64,000 bases of DNA from Galeopsis tetrahit. Lineage: Eukaryota; Streptophyta; Magnoliopsida; Lamiales; Lamiaceae. Both the position numbers and the translations under genes were made by a program. Of this stretch, positions 1 to 11,039 are shown piece by piece (within the stretch, counting starts at the first letter, position 1; each line of letters opens with the position of its first letter). The stretch spans positions 40,082,513 to 40,146,512 of the forward strand of contig OY776125.1 of the NCBI GenBank assembly GCA_963675135.1, given 5' to 3'. A model generated the notes under the pieces. It had not been told where the DNA came from. It did no database searches and saw only the letters and a program-made list of their open reading frames with translations.

Positions 1-446
1 ACGCATGGCAGCTAGGTAATGGAGGGTCACACCAATTAAAAAATATGTATTAACTATATGTACACGCATATATATCTACATATAATTATATATTATATTT
101 TTCTTTTCTTATAATTTAAATTAACTTAATAAATTTATTATTATATTATAAAATTCTTGGGTATTACAAATATATTTAAGAACTCAAAAATAGTTTAAAA
201 AATACCATGTTAAATGCCTGAAAATTACAAATAATTGAATCAAAACATTGACCCATTCAACATAAAATTAATTTTTTTTTTAAATATTGAATTAACACCA
301 TGTGTAGTGATATACATTGCAAAGTTATAAAACTACACAAAATAAATTATAATTAAAATAGGAGTTGGTCTCTTGTGCATAATGTGTACGTGCACACTTA
401 TGAACGGTCAACACTTATGAACTCAAAAAAATAAAAACTAATAATA
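1..446. other. AT-rich intergenic DNA, no gene seen
   Basis: Very AT-rich sequence with short homopolymer runs. No reading frame of substance, no RNA gene and no repeat boundary could be recognised. Confidence 0.6.
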
Positions 447-720
447 AGGTAATGGTTAGTCCAGTGGTTACACCAACCAAAGATGGGTATGAGGTTGCAG
501 GTTCGAAGTTCACCATATGAGAATTTCCCTTAAAATAGATCTACATAATTATCATTGTAATAAAAAACACATTCATCATTCGACAATTAATTTAGAGGGA
601 TTGATGTATGTTGGAAAAAATACTCCAAACATTAGGCCAAACACTTACGCAATTGTCAGGTTACAACATGAAAAAATGAGATTCATATTTATATCATAAT
701 AGAGTTCTTCTATTATCACT
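447..720 (+). mobile_element. tRNA-derived SINE-like element
   Basis: Positions 457-467 (TAGTCCAGTGG) match an RNA polymerase III A box and positions 500-510 (GGTTCGAAGTT) resemble a B box, about 43 bases apart as in tRNA genes and tRNA-derived SINEs. The intervening bases do not give a convincing tRNA cloverleaf. The AT-rich tail continues to about 720, but neither a clear 3' tail nor a target-site duplication was found, so the right edge is a guess. It could be a decayed tRNA gene fragment instead. Confidence 0.4.
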
Positions 721-1029
721 GACTGAGATAAAAAAATCTCCTCATTGTAAGAATTTGCATATTTCTTGAACAAATCAATTAGTACCAAACTTGAAATTTT
801 CAAAAAAAGGGCGAAACATTAGCCATTCTAATTCAGCAACAACAATGATTAGATATTACAATCTAAAAATGAAAAAAGTATCACATCGAAACAACCCCAA
901 AATATTTAAATGTAGCAAGAGCATTCTAAAAAAAATAAAAATATAATTGATTAATCTAAAGAATTAAAGTCCTTCCAAGAAGGTAAATAAACAAAATGGA
1001 ACTTAAACCAATAGTTGAAATATATGATC
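721..1029. other. AT-rich intergenic DNA, no gene seen
   Basis: No coding frame or repeat structure is recognisable here. Confidence 0.55.
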
Positions 1030-1042
1030 TCACCATAGCTTA

Positions 1043-1287
1043 GAAATTCTCCTTAAAAATGAGATTAAAAAATACCTCGAAGAGGTGAGAATGGAGGTGA
1101 GGGAGAATAAAGAATCGGAAGTCCAGTCATGCTTAAACTGAAATATGGTGCTCTCAAAACTGATCTTCCTTGCGTAATCATCCTCTCCAATTTTATGCGC
1201 AACCACCCTTGATTGCCTTCTCCCTGCGAACTTGTATAAATGAAACCTAGAAAGGGAGATCGAAGAAAGAGGATTCAGAGAAGCCAC
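1043..1287 (-). pseudogene. possible orphan first exon with a transit-peptide-like start
   Basis: An open frame of about 80 codons on the minus strand begins ASLNPLSSISLSRFH, a Ser/Arg/Leu-rich start like a plastid or mitochondrial targeting peptide. The position where an ATG would be expected is GTG (1285-1287). A possible GT splice donor follows the codons for LTSSR. No downstream exon was recognised towards position 1 and the protein family is unknown to me. The retrotransposon starting at 1332 lies only about 45 bases upstream of this putative start, so its insertion could have cut off the promoter. Random open frame remains a fair alternative. Confidence 0.25.
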
Positions 1288-2008
1288 ATAGAAACAAAGT
1301 CACATTAAACATTTTGACACGTTAAAGAAGATGTAACGCCCCGAATTCGGAATGCAGCCCTTGAGGCTCAAACACTCTAAATTCGAATCGCCACTTAGTT
1401 ACCGAAAATCCGAACCTAAAAATTTCTTTTAAAAATACAATAACACAAGCAATATAATAAGAGTTTTGCAGCGGAAATAATTAAAGACAAATATAAGTTG
1501 CAATAAAATCAGTGTGGGCCCATTTATTAAAACTTAGAACATGATAAGTAGCAGCCGTTTTAAAATGGTATACATATGGTTATCGAGTAACTTTCGGAAA
1601 GTTGTCACTTGGCATAAGAATAAAATCGTCTATCATAAGACATTTCATTTATTATAATATGTCTTAAATATATGTAATATTATAACATCTTAATGTGGGG
1701 AAACTCTGTGTCATCCCTGCTCCAACACCGGCCTCTCTCGATCATAACCTGAAAATATTAGTTTTGGGGTGTGAGATAAAAATCTCAGTGGATATCCTAT
1801 ACGCTGCTATACAGATTGGCAGTACGCTGAAAATAGTTTATCTTAACATTTTATCGTAAATTATTCCTTATTATTTTGTGTAGTGAATTTATCGTTCAAT
1901 GAGGATTCATAATGTAGTCTTATTCATAACCATGGACCATACTTGCCATAAATCATAATATATCATACTTATCATAAATCATCATTATCATCATATCATA
2001 TATCATGT

Positions 2009-2203
2009 GGGACACTGGTAGCGACTCTACCACATGCTACCCCCTAAACGCTTCCACCTCCTTCTAGGACACTGATAGCGACTCTATCACATGCTACCCC
2101 CATAAACACTTTCCCGCCTCCTCCGTGAAACACATATTGGGACACTGATAGCGACTCTATCACATGCTACCCCCATAAACACTTTCCCGCCACCTCCGTG
2201 AAA
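2009..2203 (+). repeat. three-copy tandem repeat inside the LTR
   Basis: Three imperfect copies begin at 2009, about 2066 and 2139. Each carries GGACACTGATAGCGACTC followed by a C-rich and then A-rich stretch. The spacing is about 58 and 72 bp because the second copy has a short extra segment. Confidence 0.8.
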
Positions 2204-4737
2204 TCGTAATTTATGTATCACACATATAATATTATATTATAATTATTATTGCATTCTTGTGTTCTTAGTTATATGTTGATGTTTGTTTAGTTCAGTTCAG
2301 TTCAGAATACACCAACAGTCCATATAACATTTACATCGGCAATACAGTAATGACACCCACCTGGTTAACTTTTAAGAAAAGATACAAACTTCTTGAATGA
2401 TTTTAGCAAGCGTAACACAGAAGAGGCCGTCCGAGCTCCGATTGGGCCACACTTCGCCTAGCACGTTTTCTTGAATATTTAATTGTTTATCAGAACTCTA
2501 GTTTCTTAATTTACTTAAAAATTTTCCTTCCTGAGTAAATCCTATAATCACATGATAAGTAATATCAAAATAATAAATTCAAACAAATACATTTTAACAT
2601 TTATTAATTGGCATGCTTCAACAAATAATAGCAAATTATGGAGCAACACATATATAATTTAAACACATGCTTCATTTAATAATTTAAAAGAAGCAAAATA
2701 TAAAATAAGATAACTAACTCGAGTTTATATAGATATTTGAATTAAATGACTTTTGTAAAATCAACAACATTTTGAAAACCTTAATATTTGTTAATTTGCA
2801 TATACTCAAAAATGGCACTAAAACTCAAATATTAAATAATGTATTATAATAGTCGTAATAAAAATAATACTAACACACGTTTAATTTAAACATGTTCCTC
2901 ACTTAACAATCACATACGAGAAACTTATAAAACAATGCAATTAAAGTAGGTTATAATTTAATTTTATTTAAAACATTATTCTTATTTCCTTAGCACAAAT
3001 AATGATAGTGATAATAAATTATTATATATACATTGTATTTACACTTGACACACAAATAATCCACGAATCAAAAAGCATCCATTCGGCACATATATTATGA
3101 AATACACAATTAATTAAAGTTACTTATAACAAAAAATAGAAACGTCAGTTAAGATAGATAGAGTTCTAGTTTTGCATTTTGTATTGTCCCTACGATCTAG
3201 TATCGATGTTTGCAGAAAATTTGTTTAACTATAAAGTAGACGTTTAGATCTTTAAGAAACATTTTAATAATCTGTTTTAAAAAGATTTAACATATGCCGA
3301 ATATTTTTTATGGATTTGGGTACGATTACGCCTGTTTCAGTTTTGATCCTTTTTACTCAGAAATTTAAAATAAAATAGCTACAGCTGTTTAATTCCAACA
3401 AAATTTGTTTCCATAGCCTTTCAATATATTTCTATCAACGTAGATATTTTTCCAGAATTTAATTGTGGCTCCGAAGATAATATTTTGAAATTTTGCAAAA
3501 TTGGACATCCTTTAAAACTGTGAATTTTTGCATATGTTCGTCAATCATTTCCCGTCAAACGACTAATTCAATTAACATGAAATCTTGGGGTAAATAAACT
3601 ATACTATATCAAGTTTATTGACAAGAAAAGGGTTTGTGAAAAACGCATCTCGAAGTCGAGTTAAAATGACTCCGAAGTTTTGAACTTGAAATGATGCTCT
3701 GTTTTTTCCAGATTTTTCCAGCATACTGCCCAATTTTCAAAATCGAATATCTCTCATTATACCTTATCAATTCGTGTTATTTTTTGTATTTAGACTCTCC
3801 ACTGTACGAAGATTATTCCCTCTTTGGTTTTATGTCAAAATCATTTTTCTATAAAAAGATATAAGCATCCAAAATCAGTGGTTTAGTAGTTTCGAAACAT
3901 TATCTTTAAAAATTCATATCTCTAAAACCGTTGGCTCAATTCGTACAAGATTTATACAGTAAGTTCATAACTCAACATAGTTCATTTCCATATTTTTAGT
4001 TTTATCAAAAGCTCCCTGTAATAAAAGTCGAACTACAGGGCAGTAGCTATGTTCTTAAATTCCAGATTTTTGGTTTTGTGACTTACCATGTTCGTGCATA
4101 GAAATGGGCGGCATAACATTACTATAATCGAAAACTAAAATCATGGATGTAAAGTACAACAATCAAGAAACACATAAGAGTTTTAAACTAACAAATATCA
4201 TCAAATTTAAACAAGATAAAAGCAGATATAAAAACAACACAATGCAGTTTTTAGTTTACGGGTTTACGGAACAACCTTTAGATTTTCGGTTAGGATAGAG
4301 CTTGATCATTTTCGTGCTTAGGCCTGAGGAATGATAGAAGAACAACAGGGGCTCGGTTCTTCAAGGATTGAGCAAGAAAATTGAAGAACGAGTTAACACA
4401 CATAATCTGGAAATAAAATACAGCAGCGAATTAAGAAGAAGAAGGAGGCGTGTTCTTTACTTTGCTTAGATGGAGAGGGTTGATTCTTCAACTCAAACAC
4501 CAGCTGGGAGACGTTTCTGATGGATGGAAAAGCTTCAAGACGAGCTGGAATTGTAGACATGAATCGGTTCTTCCTACGGATTAGGATGACCGATCGAAGA
4601 GGCAAAAAGGAAAAGAAGTGGTGTGTTCTCCTCCTTAATCTTGATCGATTCTTCAGATGGAATGGAGAATGATTTTGGCAGAGCTTGGGAGTGTTTGTGA
4701 AAGGGAATAATGAAGAAGAAAGCTACTGTGATGGGGG

Positions 4738-4745
4738 TATATATA
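4738..4745 (-). promoter_or_regulatory. TATA box of the LTR promoter
   Basis: On the minus strand the LTR reads CCTATATATACCCCC here, the only strong TATA-like motif in its first kilobase. A start about 30 bases downstream would fall near 4705. Confidence 0.5.
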
Positions 4746-5559
4746 GGAGAGAAGATGGTTGGTTATGAATAGTATTTGGTGAGGTGGACCAAAAGTGACC
4801 ACATGAGTTATGTGGTTAAAAGTTAAAGTTATTGATATTTATTTATCACGGTATTCGTTAGTACTCGGTATTTACTACAAAGTCGTTACTTATTTTTGTG
4901 TTAGTTTTTCGCGGAAAATTACACGAGAGCTATAAATATTTATTTAGGATTTATGGCGATAAAATCGTCGCACTTTGAGATAAAAATTATTAAATTATAA
5001 ATTCTACTTACGACTACTTATATTATTTTAGTTTTAAATTCCAATATTAATTTAATAGCGAATTTATCAGAAAGAGTCCTAATATAAAATAAACTCAGAT
5101 AAGACAAACATTATATCACAAAGACACGAAAAGCATGGCAACCAAGTAAATGTAATTTTCATAATTATAAATTTTCAATGTATTAAATATTATATCAATG
5201 ATCAAGCAAGTAAATGAATCAGACCTCTATATTTTATATTAAGATTGAAATGGCGAGGCAATTACTTATTAAAATGCGTATTACGCTTTGTTAAGTTGTT
5301 TATCACATAAGCTTTTGATAAAATGATTTGTAAGGTTATTAATTAGATTTATTTCATTTCGACACTTATTAAATATTCATCAAACCTTATACTTCTTTTA
5401 TTTCTTTATTAAGTGCTAGGAGTGTTGCCCGACCAGAATGCTCGTCCGTCTTCCTGAAAATCAAATCTTTTGGAAAAAAATAACGACGTTAATATAGTTG
5501 AAAACTCTTAAATAATTTATTCCTTTATTTCATATTAAATTTTGGGACGGGGTGTTACA

Positions 5560-5572
5560 TCCTTACCCCCTT
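5560..5572 (-). other. polypurine tract
   Basis: The minus strand reads AAGGGGGTAAGGA directly before the TG that opens the 3' LTR, the expected plus-strand primer position for reverse transcription. Confidence 0.75.
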
Positions 5573-7428
5573 AACAGAATTTCGTCCCCGAAATTTCGCC
5601 TACTCAATTCTCTTAGTTATTGCGAGTATTCCACTAAGATCTTATTTCCTGTTACCAAAGTAGTTCTTTCTTATTTCCCATATCTACTCCAATAAACTAA
5701 CCAAATGTATTTCGTGATTTCTTAACATACGAGTCTTCATTCCCAAGTTTGTTATAGGCGCATCCCCATAAGTCAAATCACGTCTTATATCTAAGCCTTG
5801 AAACTGATAATATTATCTAAGTTACCCAAGTATTTTTCCTCATCTTAAGAATGTAAAGGTTGATATTATTTATCGTTCATCCAATTCTAGCTTCGCTCAT
5901 TCTATAGGTTTTTGGTTCTCATATATTCCTGGACTGTGTATTCTTTGTAATAATCTCTTCCTCAATACTTTTTATTCCCAAATTTCCTCAAACATTTAAA
6001 CACAAGAGAGTGGGATGCTAATGTATTTTAAGAAATACATAAGTAGGTGATCCGGATACTAGCAACATACCTATAACGATGTCAATTTCCATCAATATTT
6101 TTTTTCCTCAAGTATTTTCATCCTCCTAGACTTCTTATTTCTCAAGTATTTCCATCAATGTATGTTTTCCTCAAGTATTCCGATACTAGACCATTCCTAA
6201 TTTCTCGAGGGTTTAAAAAGTAGTAGTTCTCGCTTGGCAGAAGTCGTAAACACATAAATTGTTCGATGACCTCTATAGTTCTAGACAAAGGTAGAGGCGC
6301 TGGCACAATTGGGGGCAGGAATTAATATGTATGAGGTTATGTAGGGTATGAGAATTCCTTAACCATTCAACTCTAGGAGTTACATTATGAGGTTTCTTGT
6401 CCTATTGTTTCTTCATAAGGGTTATGGGCCTCTATCATGTAGTGTTCTGTTGATGTAATCTAAAGGTATGAAAGAAAAGAATATTATATTACTATTTCAT
6501 ATATAGGTATGATAAAACTTTAAAAACAGAACCCAAAAATCGTAACAACAAGGTACTAGCACCAGATCTACATTAGGAGTACACAATACATTGGAACACA
6601 TTGTGGCCACAATGGCACAATGACGGCACTCGAAATTTGTATGTTAGGAACCATTGATCGCATGTCATTAAAGCGATAATTAGGTAAAAGTAACAGATAG
6701 AATAATACAATCTTACTTGAAGTAAGTCGCATAACATTATATATATACTGATTAAAACATGGAGTGACCTTCCCCATTGAAAAAGAACAACAGTCCCAAT
6801 AAGATAAAACAAGATCATAAGCATCTAGAGTTTTCTAGCCTATACAGTGAGATAGGGACTGAAGTCAAAGTAAAATATAGCTTTTAGGTCTGCCCTTTTT
6901 ATTTTCACAAAGCAAAGAGGTCTAACTGTCTACAATAAATGCGGGGGAATAGTATCATATGTATCGTGATCACACGCAAAATATTTTTTATAAACTTCCA
7001 CTTGTACTATAGAAAGCAAGTAAATCATTTCATAACATTCCCCTTTTCATTGCCATAAACATTCTCGTATTAAACCATAGTTTATCATATCATAACTTCC
7101 GTAATTTATGCGAGTCAAAGTTCTTGTAATGTTTTGTATTGTATTCAACCCTTTTTACTTAAAACAATAACATACCTCGAGGTGCTTCGGCTGCGGCAGG
7201 AAACACATTTTCCCCTTAGTAACATTATATAAGTACCCTTCATAGATCTTAGTACAAGGTTTTAATAATCATGTTATACTTAGGATATAAATATTTTTCT
7301 CTTTAATCATTTAAAAAAAATAAAGTAATTTATATTATAAAAAGCTTTTATGAAAAAAGAGTTTACTTATTTATAAAATTTTGAATACTGAAAATAAATT
7401 TTAATTTTTGTCCGAAGGTTTGAACATA
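5573..7428. other. internal region of the gypsy-type element, non-coding
   Basis: About 1.86 kb between polypurine tract and primer-binding site. All six frames are broken and no gag, protease, reverse transcriptase or integrase motif is visible. Confidence 0.65.
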
Positions 7429-7441
7429 GGCTCTGATACCA
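7429..7441 (-). other. primer-binding site (initiator tRNA-Met)
   Basis: The minus strand reads TGGTATCAGAGCC two bases after the end of the 5' LTR, complementary to the 3' end of plant initiator tRNA-Met. Confidence 0.85.
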
Positions 7442-7443
7442 CC

Positions 7444-7872
7444 TGTAACGCCCCGAATTCGGAATGCAGCCCTTGAGGCTCAAACACTCTAAATTCGAAT
7501 CGCCACTTAGTTACCGAAAATCCGAACCTAAAAATTTCTTTTAAAAATACAATAACACAAGCAATATAATAAGAGTTTTGCAGCGGAAATAATTAAAGAC
7601 AAATATAAGTTGCAATAAAATCAGTGTGGGCCCATTTATTAAAACTTAGAACATGATAAGTAGCAGCCGTTTTAAAATGGTATACATATGGTTATCGAGT
7701 AACTTTCGAAAAGTTGTCACTTGGCATAAGAATAAAATCGTCTATCATAAGACATTTCATTTATTATAATATGTCTTAAATATATGTAATATTATAACAT
7801 CTTAATGTGGGGAAACTTTGTGTCATCCCTGCTGCAACACCGGCCTCTCTCGATCATAACCTGAAAATATTA
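7444..7872 (-). repeat. truncated 5' LTR (429 bp) of the gypsy-type element
   Basis: Matches 1332-1760 over its full length with three substitutions and no gaps. Similarity stops abruptly at 7872, where the other LTR continues for 3.8 kb more. The U3, R and most of the leader have been lost, so this end can no longer promote transcription of the element. Confidence 0.85.
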
Positions 7873-8179
7873 AGAAACTGTGGAATGTAATTGAGGTGAA
7901 GCACACCCCAATCCTTAAATGTAAAATGGATCGAGTGTTGTACAAGACAATCATGTGCAACACCTCAACTAATGTGATTAAATCGTGTATTAGACATCTA
8001 AAGATTGTAAAATGTAATTAGCATATCTCTCGATCATAATTGACGTGTAATTGAGGTGGTGGAGCAGTGAAGCAGCTGTGGAAGAGGGTTGGGAGGTGCG
8101 TAGAAAAAGATGAAAGGTATAAGTGAAAATAAATAAATTAAAATATAATTAAGTTAACCCCAAATCAGCGGGCACATAT
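7873..8179. other. unassigned DNA between LTR remnant and Helitron end
   Basis: No gene. A short stretch (GTAATTGAGGTG) occurs twice, near 7888 and 8049, the second preceded by CTCTCGATCATAA, which also ends the LTR remnant. This suggests a local rearrangement at the truncation point. Confidence 0.4.
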
Positions 8180-8357
8180 TAAGATTTAATTTAAAACTTT
8201 AAGGCTAAGATTGAAAGTTTGGAAAAGAGAATGAATGAAGGAGAGTAGAAGAAATTTGAAATGGAGCAATTTCAAGAAGAGGAGTTGAAATAGATCAATG
8301 TGGTTGTGACATGTGTCACAACAAAAGTTTGTAAATATATATATATATATATATAGA
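8180..8357 (-). mobile_element. Helitron 5' end (second family member)
   Basis: On the minus strand the segment opens with TC followed by a TA run and TTTACAAAC, preceded by A, as expected for a Helitron 5' terminus inserted between A and T. The first 150 bases or so resemble the 5' end at 13236 (shared TTTACAAAC, GACACATGTCACAA, TGATCTATTTCAACTC). No matching 3' hairpin was found further left, so it is probably truncated. Confidence 0.5.
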
Positions 8358-8380
8358 TGGACCTCACAAATACTCCACAA

Positions 8381-8409
8381 CTAGTGTAAGACCCGCGTTT
8401 TACGCGGGG
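8381..8409 (-). other. Helitron 3' terminus: hairpin and CTAG
   Basis: Plus-strand positions 8392-8408 form a seven-pair stem (CCCGCGT with ACGCGGG, loop TTT). Read on the minus strand, the stem is followed by TCTTACA and CTAG, the canonical CTRR end. Confidence 0.65.
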
Positions 8410-8639
8410 TTGAATTAAATTTATAATATATTTCAAGTTTAATTTATTAATTAAAAGATAAATTTTAAAACTTGTGTAGATTTGTAATTTCGTTATTCTA
8501 TTAAAATAATATTGTAACAATATAAATGACATCATATATAGTATATAATAATATAATAGAGAATTCTAAATTTATTTATAAAAAAAATAATATAATAAAT
8601 TACATATTGCGGAAAACTCGTTTACAACATTCGTTGTAG

Positions 8640-9670
8640 GTACGTTTACATATTTTTTCATTTGAACACTCTTACTATTGACTCTAGAAACTGCAACATA
8701 TAATTGTTTGTGTGTGAACACTGAACACATGTTTCAAAAGTTAGACACCTGCAATGAAAAATGACTCACCTTGACTTTTATTTATCATCATTGCAACCTC
8801 CTTCGAAAATCTACTGGAGTCTGTCATCTAAAACACTAAAAATTCATTCTTGGCAGCTTTACTACCAACATTCATTCTAGAAAAAATTTGTGCTTCAATA
8901 ATTTGATTTTTAAGACTCGTAACAATCGGTCTAGTTCCATTGCACAAACCAGATTTTAGATAATTGTTTATAAGCAGCATTATAAGGACATATATTTTGA
9001 GAATCAACCGATAATTTGACAAACCAGAACACTTAAGAGAGAATCAAAACACATGTCTCATACCACCAGTCTAAACTCCTATGGACAAACACTATTTAAA
9101 CTCAAATATTTCATTTTATCACCAAGTATCATCGTCAACGTTGTCCCGTTAATACTTTAAATTTTTTAATATGTTGGAGCAAGTGTACCTCTATCCTCAA
9201 AATGAATATTCGTGCCAAAGTTATCAGAGATAGATGGATGTTGTCGACTATCTCCAAGATCCAGGATCACGTGCATCTAAAATCAAATTCTCTTTAGAAA
9301 TATTGATATCCGCAATACCATCATCACCATCTCCAAGATCCTGATCCCCAATTTTCAAAATCTATTTTGGGAATTCAACTATCTCGTTAGATGTATTACT
9401 AATGGAGAATTTTTAGTATGCAACCTTATGTTCCTTGTCAGCTTCAGTACTTTACAATGTTCCCACAAATATGAAGAATTGATGGTAGGGTGAACTATAT
9501 CTTCTCTAAAACCTTTGAAAATAACAGGAAATATTTGTCTGAAGTCCTCACTAAGAACCATTGTCTTTCCTCCAAAAGACAAAATAGACATCGATACATC
9601 ATGACATCTAACTATATCTCTTAGGCTTCGATCAAATACCTCAAAACAAATTTTTTTATCAACTTTGACA
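8640..9670 (-). pseudogene. Helitron PIF1-like helicase, C-terminal relic
   Basis: Minus-strand fragments match the helicase half of plant Helitron Rep/helicase proteins. A frame from about 9645 to 9379 contains RSLRDIVR, SFGGKTMVLSEDFRQIFPVI and INSSYLWEHCKVLKLTRNIRL. A second block (9022-8860) contains SGLCNGTRPIVTSLKNQIIEA. A third near 8780-8700 keeps INKSQG before a broken tail. The protein would unwind DNA during rolling-circle transposition in the nucleus. Stop codons and shifts separate the blocks, and the Rep nuclease half was not found, so this copy is dead. Confidence 0.75.
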
Positions 9671-10539
9671 TTATTATATGTTTAGAAAAAATGAGTACCA
9701 GGTATTATGTTGCGAAAGGATAATTCAGATATGTTTATCAGAATATAAAACCTAGAATGTGTAGTACATCCTCCAAACAACATAAGAGAAGTTATATCAC
9801 TCGATGCAACATTAAGAACATTGTTTATGTGGGATCTAATGGCTGCAGAAATAGTTCTTCATATAAAAGTTTTTTTTTTTTTGTCAATTTTACCTCTTAT
9901 CCATACAAAAAGAAGACTCCACCATCACTGAAACAAACAACTCCTAAGTATTTCTTATAGAACATCACTTTGTTCGAAAGTTGAGGTTGAAGACAACATA
10001 TTGTACTCCTTCACTCAGTGCGAACATAACTCAACTCTTAAAAAATGAATGAACCGCGTTTTAGAGATATATGATACGGGTCTAAAATAGACATTGATGA
10101 AAATATATTTAAACTAATCCCGATTTTTTGAAGTAATTCATCAATCTTAAGGAGTGTATAATTATTTAAACTTTCACCGGTCATATGTAAACCTAAGAAA
10201 AATGTATTAAATGAACAAAAATCTTTATTATAAAGTAGTATATTTATTTAATAAAATAATACAAATATAAATAAGATATGATAAATGGGAATTCTAAAAT
10301 TTATATTCCATATTAAATAAATCATCAATCGACCAATATTATTTTACAATCCACCAATTTTATAAGCCTACGATTATGACATTAAAAAAAATTGTTCTGA
10401 GATATGATGTGTTTACATTATGTATGAGAAGTAAGAAATTATATTAAGGTGAAAAAATTTAAAAAGTAAATGAAATTAGTTGGGAGGGTTGTAGAAGATC
10501 GAACATCATGTTTGAGTTTGTACGATATATTTAATAAAA
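9671..10539. other. AT-rich Helitron interior, no gene seen
   Basis: No convincing coding frame. A T run sits near 9871-9882. No CACTA left terminus was found here, although the CACTA end to the right would need one. Confidence 0.5.
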
Positions 10540-10869
10540 AGGCATCGGCAAAATGGCATCGGCAGTGGGCCCGATGCCATTTGGTAACGGCAGTGCCCCG
10601 ATGCCATTTGGTAACGGCGCTTTCCCCGATGCGAAATGGCATCGGCTGTCCCCGATGCAAAATGGCATCGGCAGTGGGCCCCGATGCCATTTGGTAGCGG
10701 CGACCTGCCGATGCCAAAAGGCATCGGTTTTCCCAAAATCCGATGCCATTTAAATGGCATCGACCATATTGGCATCGGCACACTGCCGTCCCCTTTGTCG
10801 TTGCCTTCATCTGTGGGGACGGCAGATCCGATGCCTTCCCCGATGCCATTTTTAAAGTTTTTTGTAGTG
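10540..10869 (-). mobile_element. CACTA (En/Spm) transposon end with subterminal repeats
   Basis: The right edge is TTTTTTGTAGTG (10858-10869), the reverse complement of a CACTACAAAAAA terminus. About 320 bp next to it hold more than ten copies of GATGCCATTT or its complement AAATGGCATC in both orientations, joined by CGG-rich linkers, the usual form of CACTA subterminal repeats where transposase binds. Local GC content is far above the surroundings. The partner terminus was not found in the window, so the element is one-ended or truncated. Several overlapping open frames here are by-products of the repeat. Confidence 0.7.
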
Positions 10870-10976
10870 CAATGAATTTTAAGAAGTAAAAAAAGCAATC
10901 TAAAAAAAAATTGTAAGAATTATGAAATTTAATTGAACAAATTATGTATCACTAATTCAATAGCACATGCCAATTA

Positions 10977-11039
<63 letters not shown>

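Larger units (their letters stand above)
1332..5559 (-). repeat. 3' LTR (4228 bp) of the minus-strand gypsy-type element
   Basis: The left edge (TGTAACGCCCC) is repeated at 7444 next to the primer-binding site. The right edge (GGGGTGTTACA, ending at 5559) is flanked by a polypurine tract on the minus strand. Together they define an LTR of 4.2 kb that starts with TG and ends with CA on its own strand. It contains a tandem repeat (2009-2203), a TATA box (4738-4745) and a stray 70-codon frame (4605 to 4393, minus) just downstream of the TATA box that resembles nothing I know. With transcription starting near 4705, the R-U5 leader would be about 3.4 kb. Confidence 0.75.
1332..7872 (-). mobile_element. 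non-autonomous gypsy-type LTR retrotransposon, 5' LTR truncated
   Basis: The element runs on the minus strand. From its 5' side it shows a 429 bp remnant of the 5' LTR (7444-7872), a primer-binding site for initiator tRNA-Met (7429-7441), a non-coding internal region of about 1.9 kb, a polypurine tract (plus-strand complement at 5560-5572), and a complete 3' LTR (1332-5559). The LTR termini are TG...CA: TGTAACACC at the start and GGCGTTACA at the end on the minus strand. The 429 bp shared by the two LTRs differ at three positions, about 0.7 per cent. No gag or pol frame exists, so the element must have moved with enzymes from another copy. LTR length and the Met primer fit long-LTR chromoviruses such as Tekay/Del, but without coding sequence the lineage is inferred. 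Confidence 0.78.

Noticed and set aside
447..515. A functional tRNA gene
   Set aside because: A and B box-like motifs are present, but no anticodon arm or acceptor stem pairs; a SINE-type derivative is more likely.
2009..2203. CRISPR-like regular repeats
   Set aside because: Only three imperfect units with no unique spacers, inside a plant LTR; an ordinary tandem repeat.
7873..8357. Helitron inserted exactly at the edge of the truncated LTR
   Set aside because: No CTRR end or hairpin is present at 7873, so the truncation cannot be assigned to a Helitron insertion.
10439..10898. Six overlapping open frames on both strands
   Set aside because: All arise from the GATGCCATTT subterminal repeats of the CACTA end; their repetitive peptides mirror the DNA repeat.
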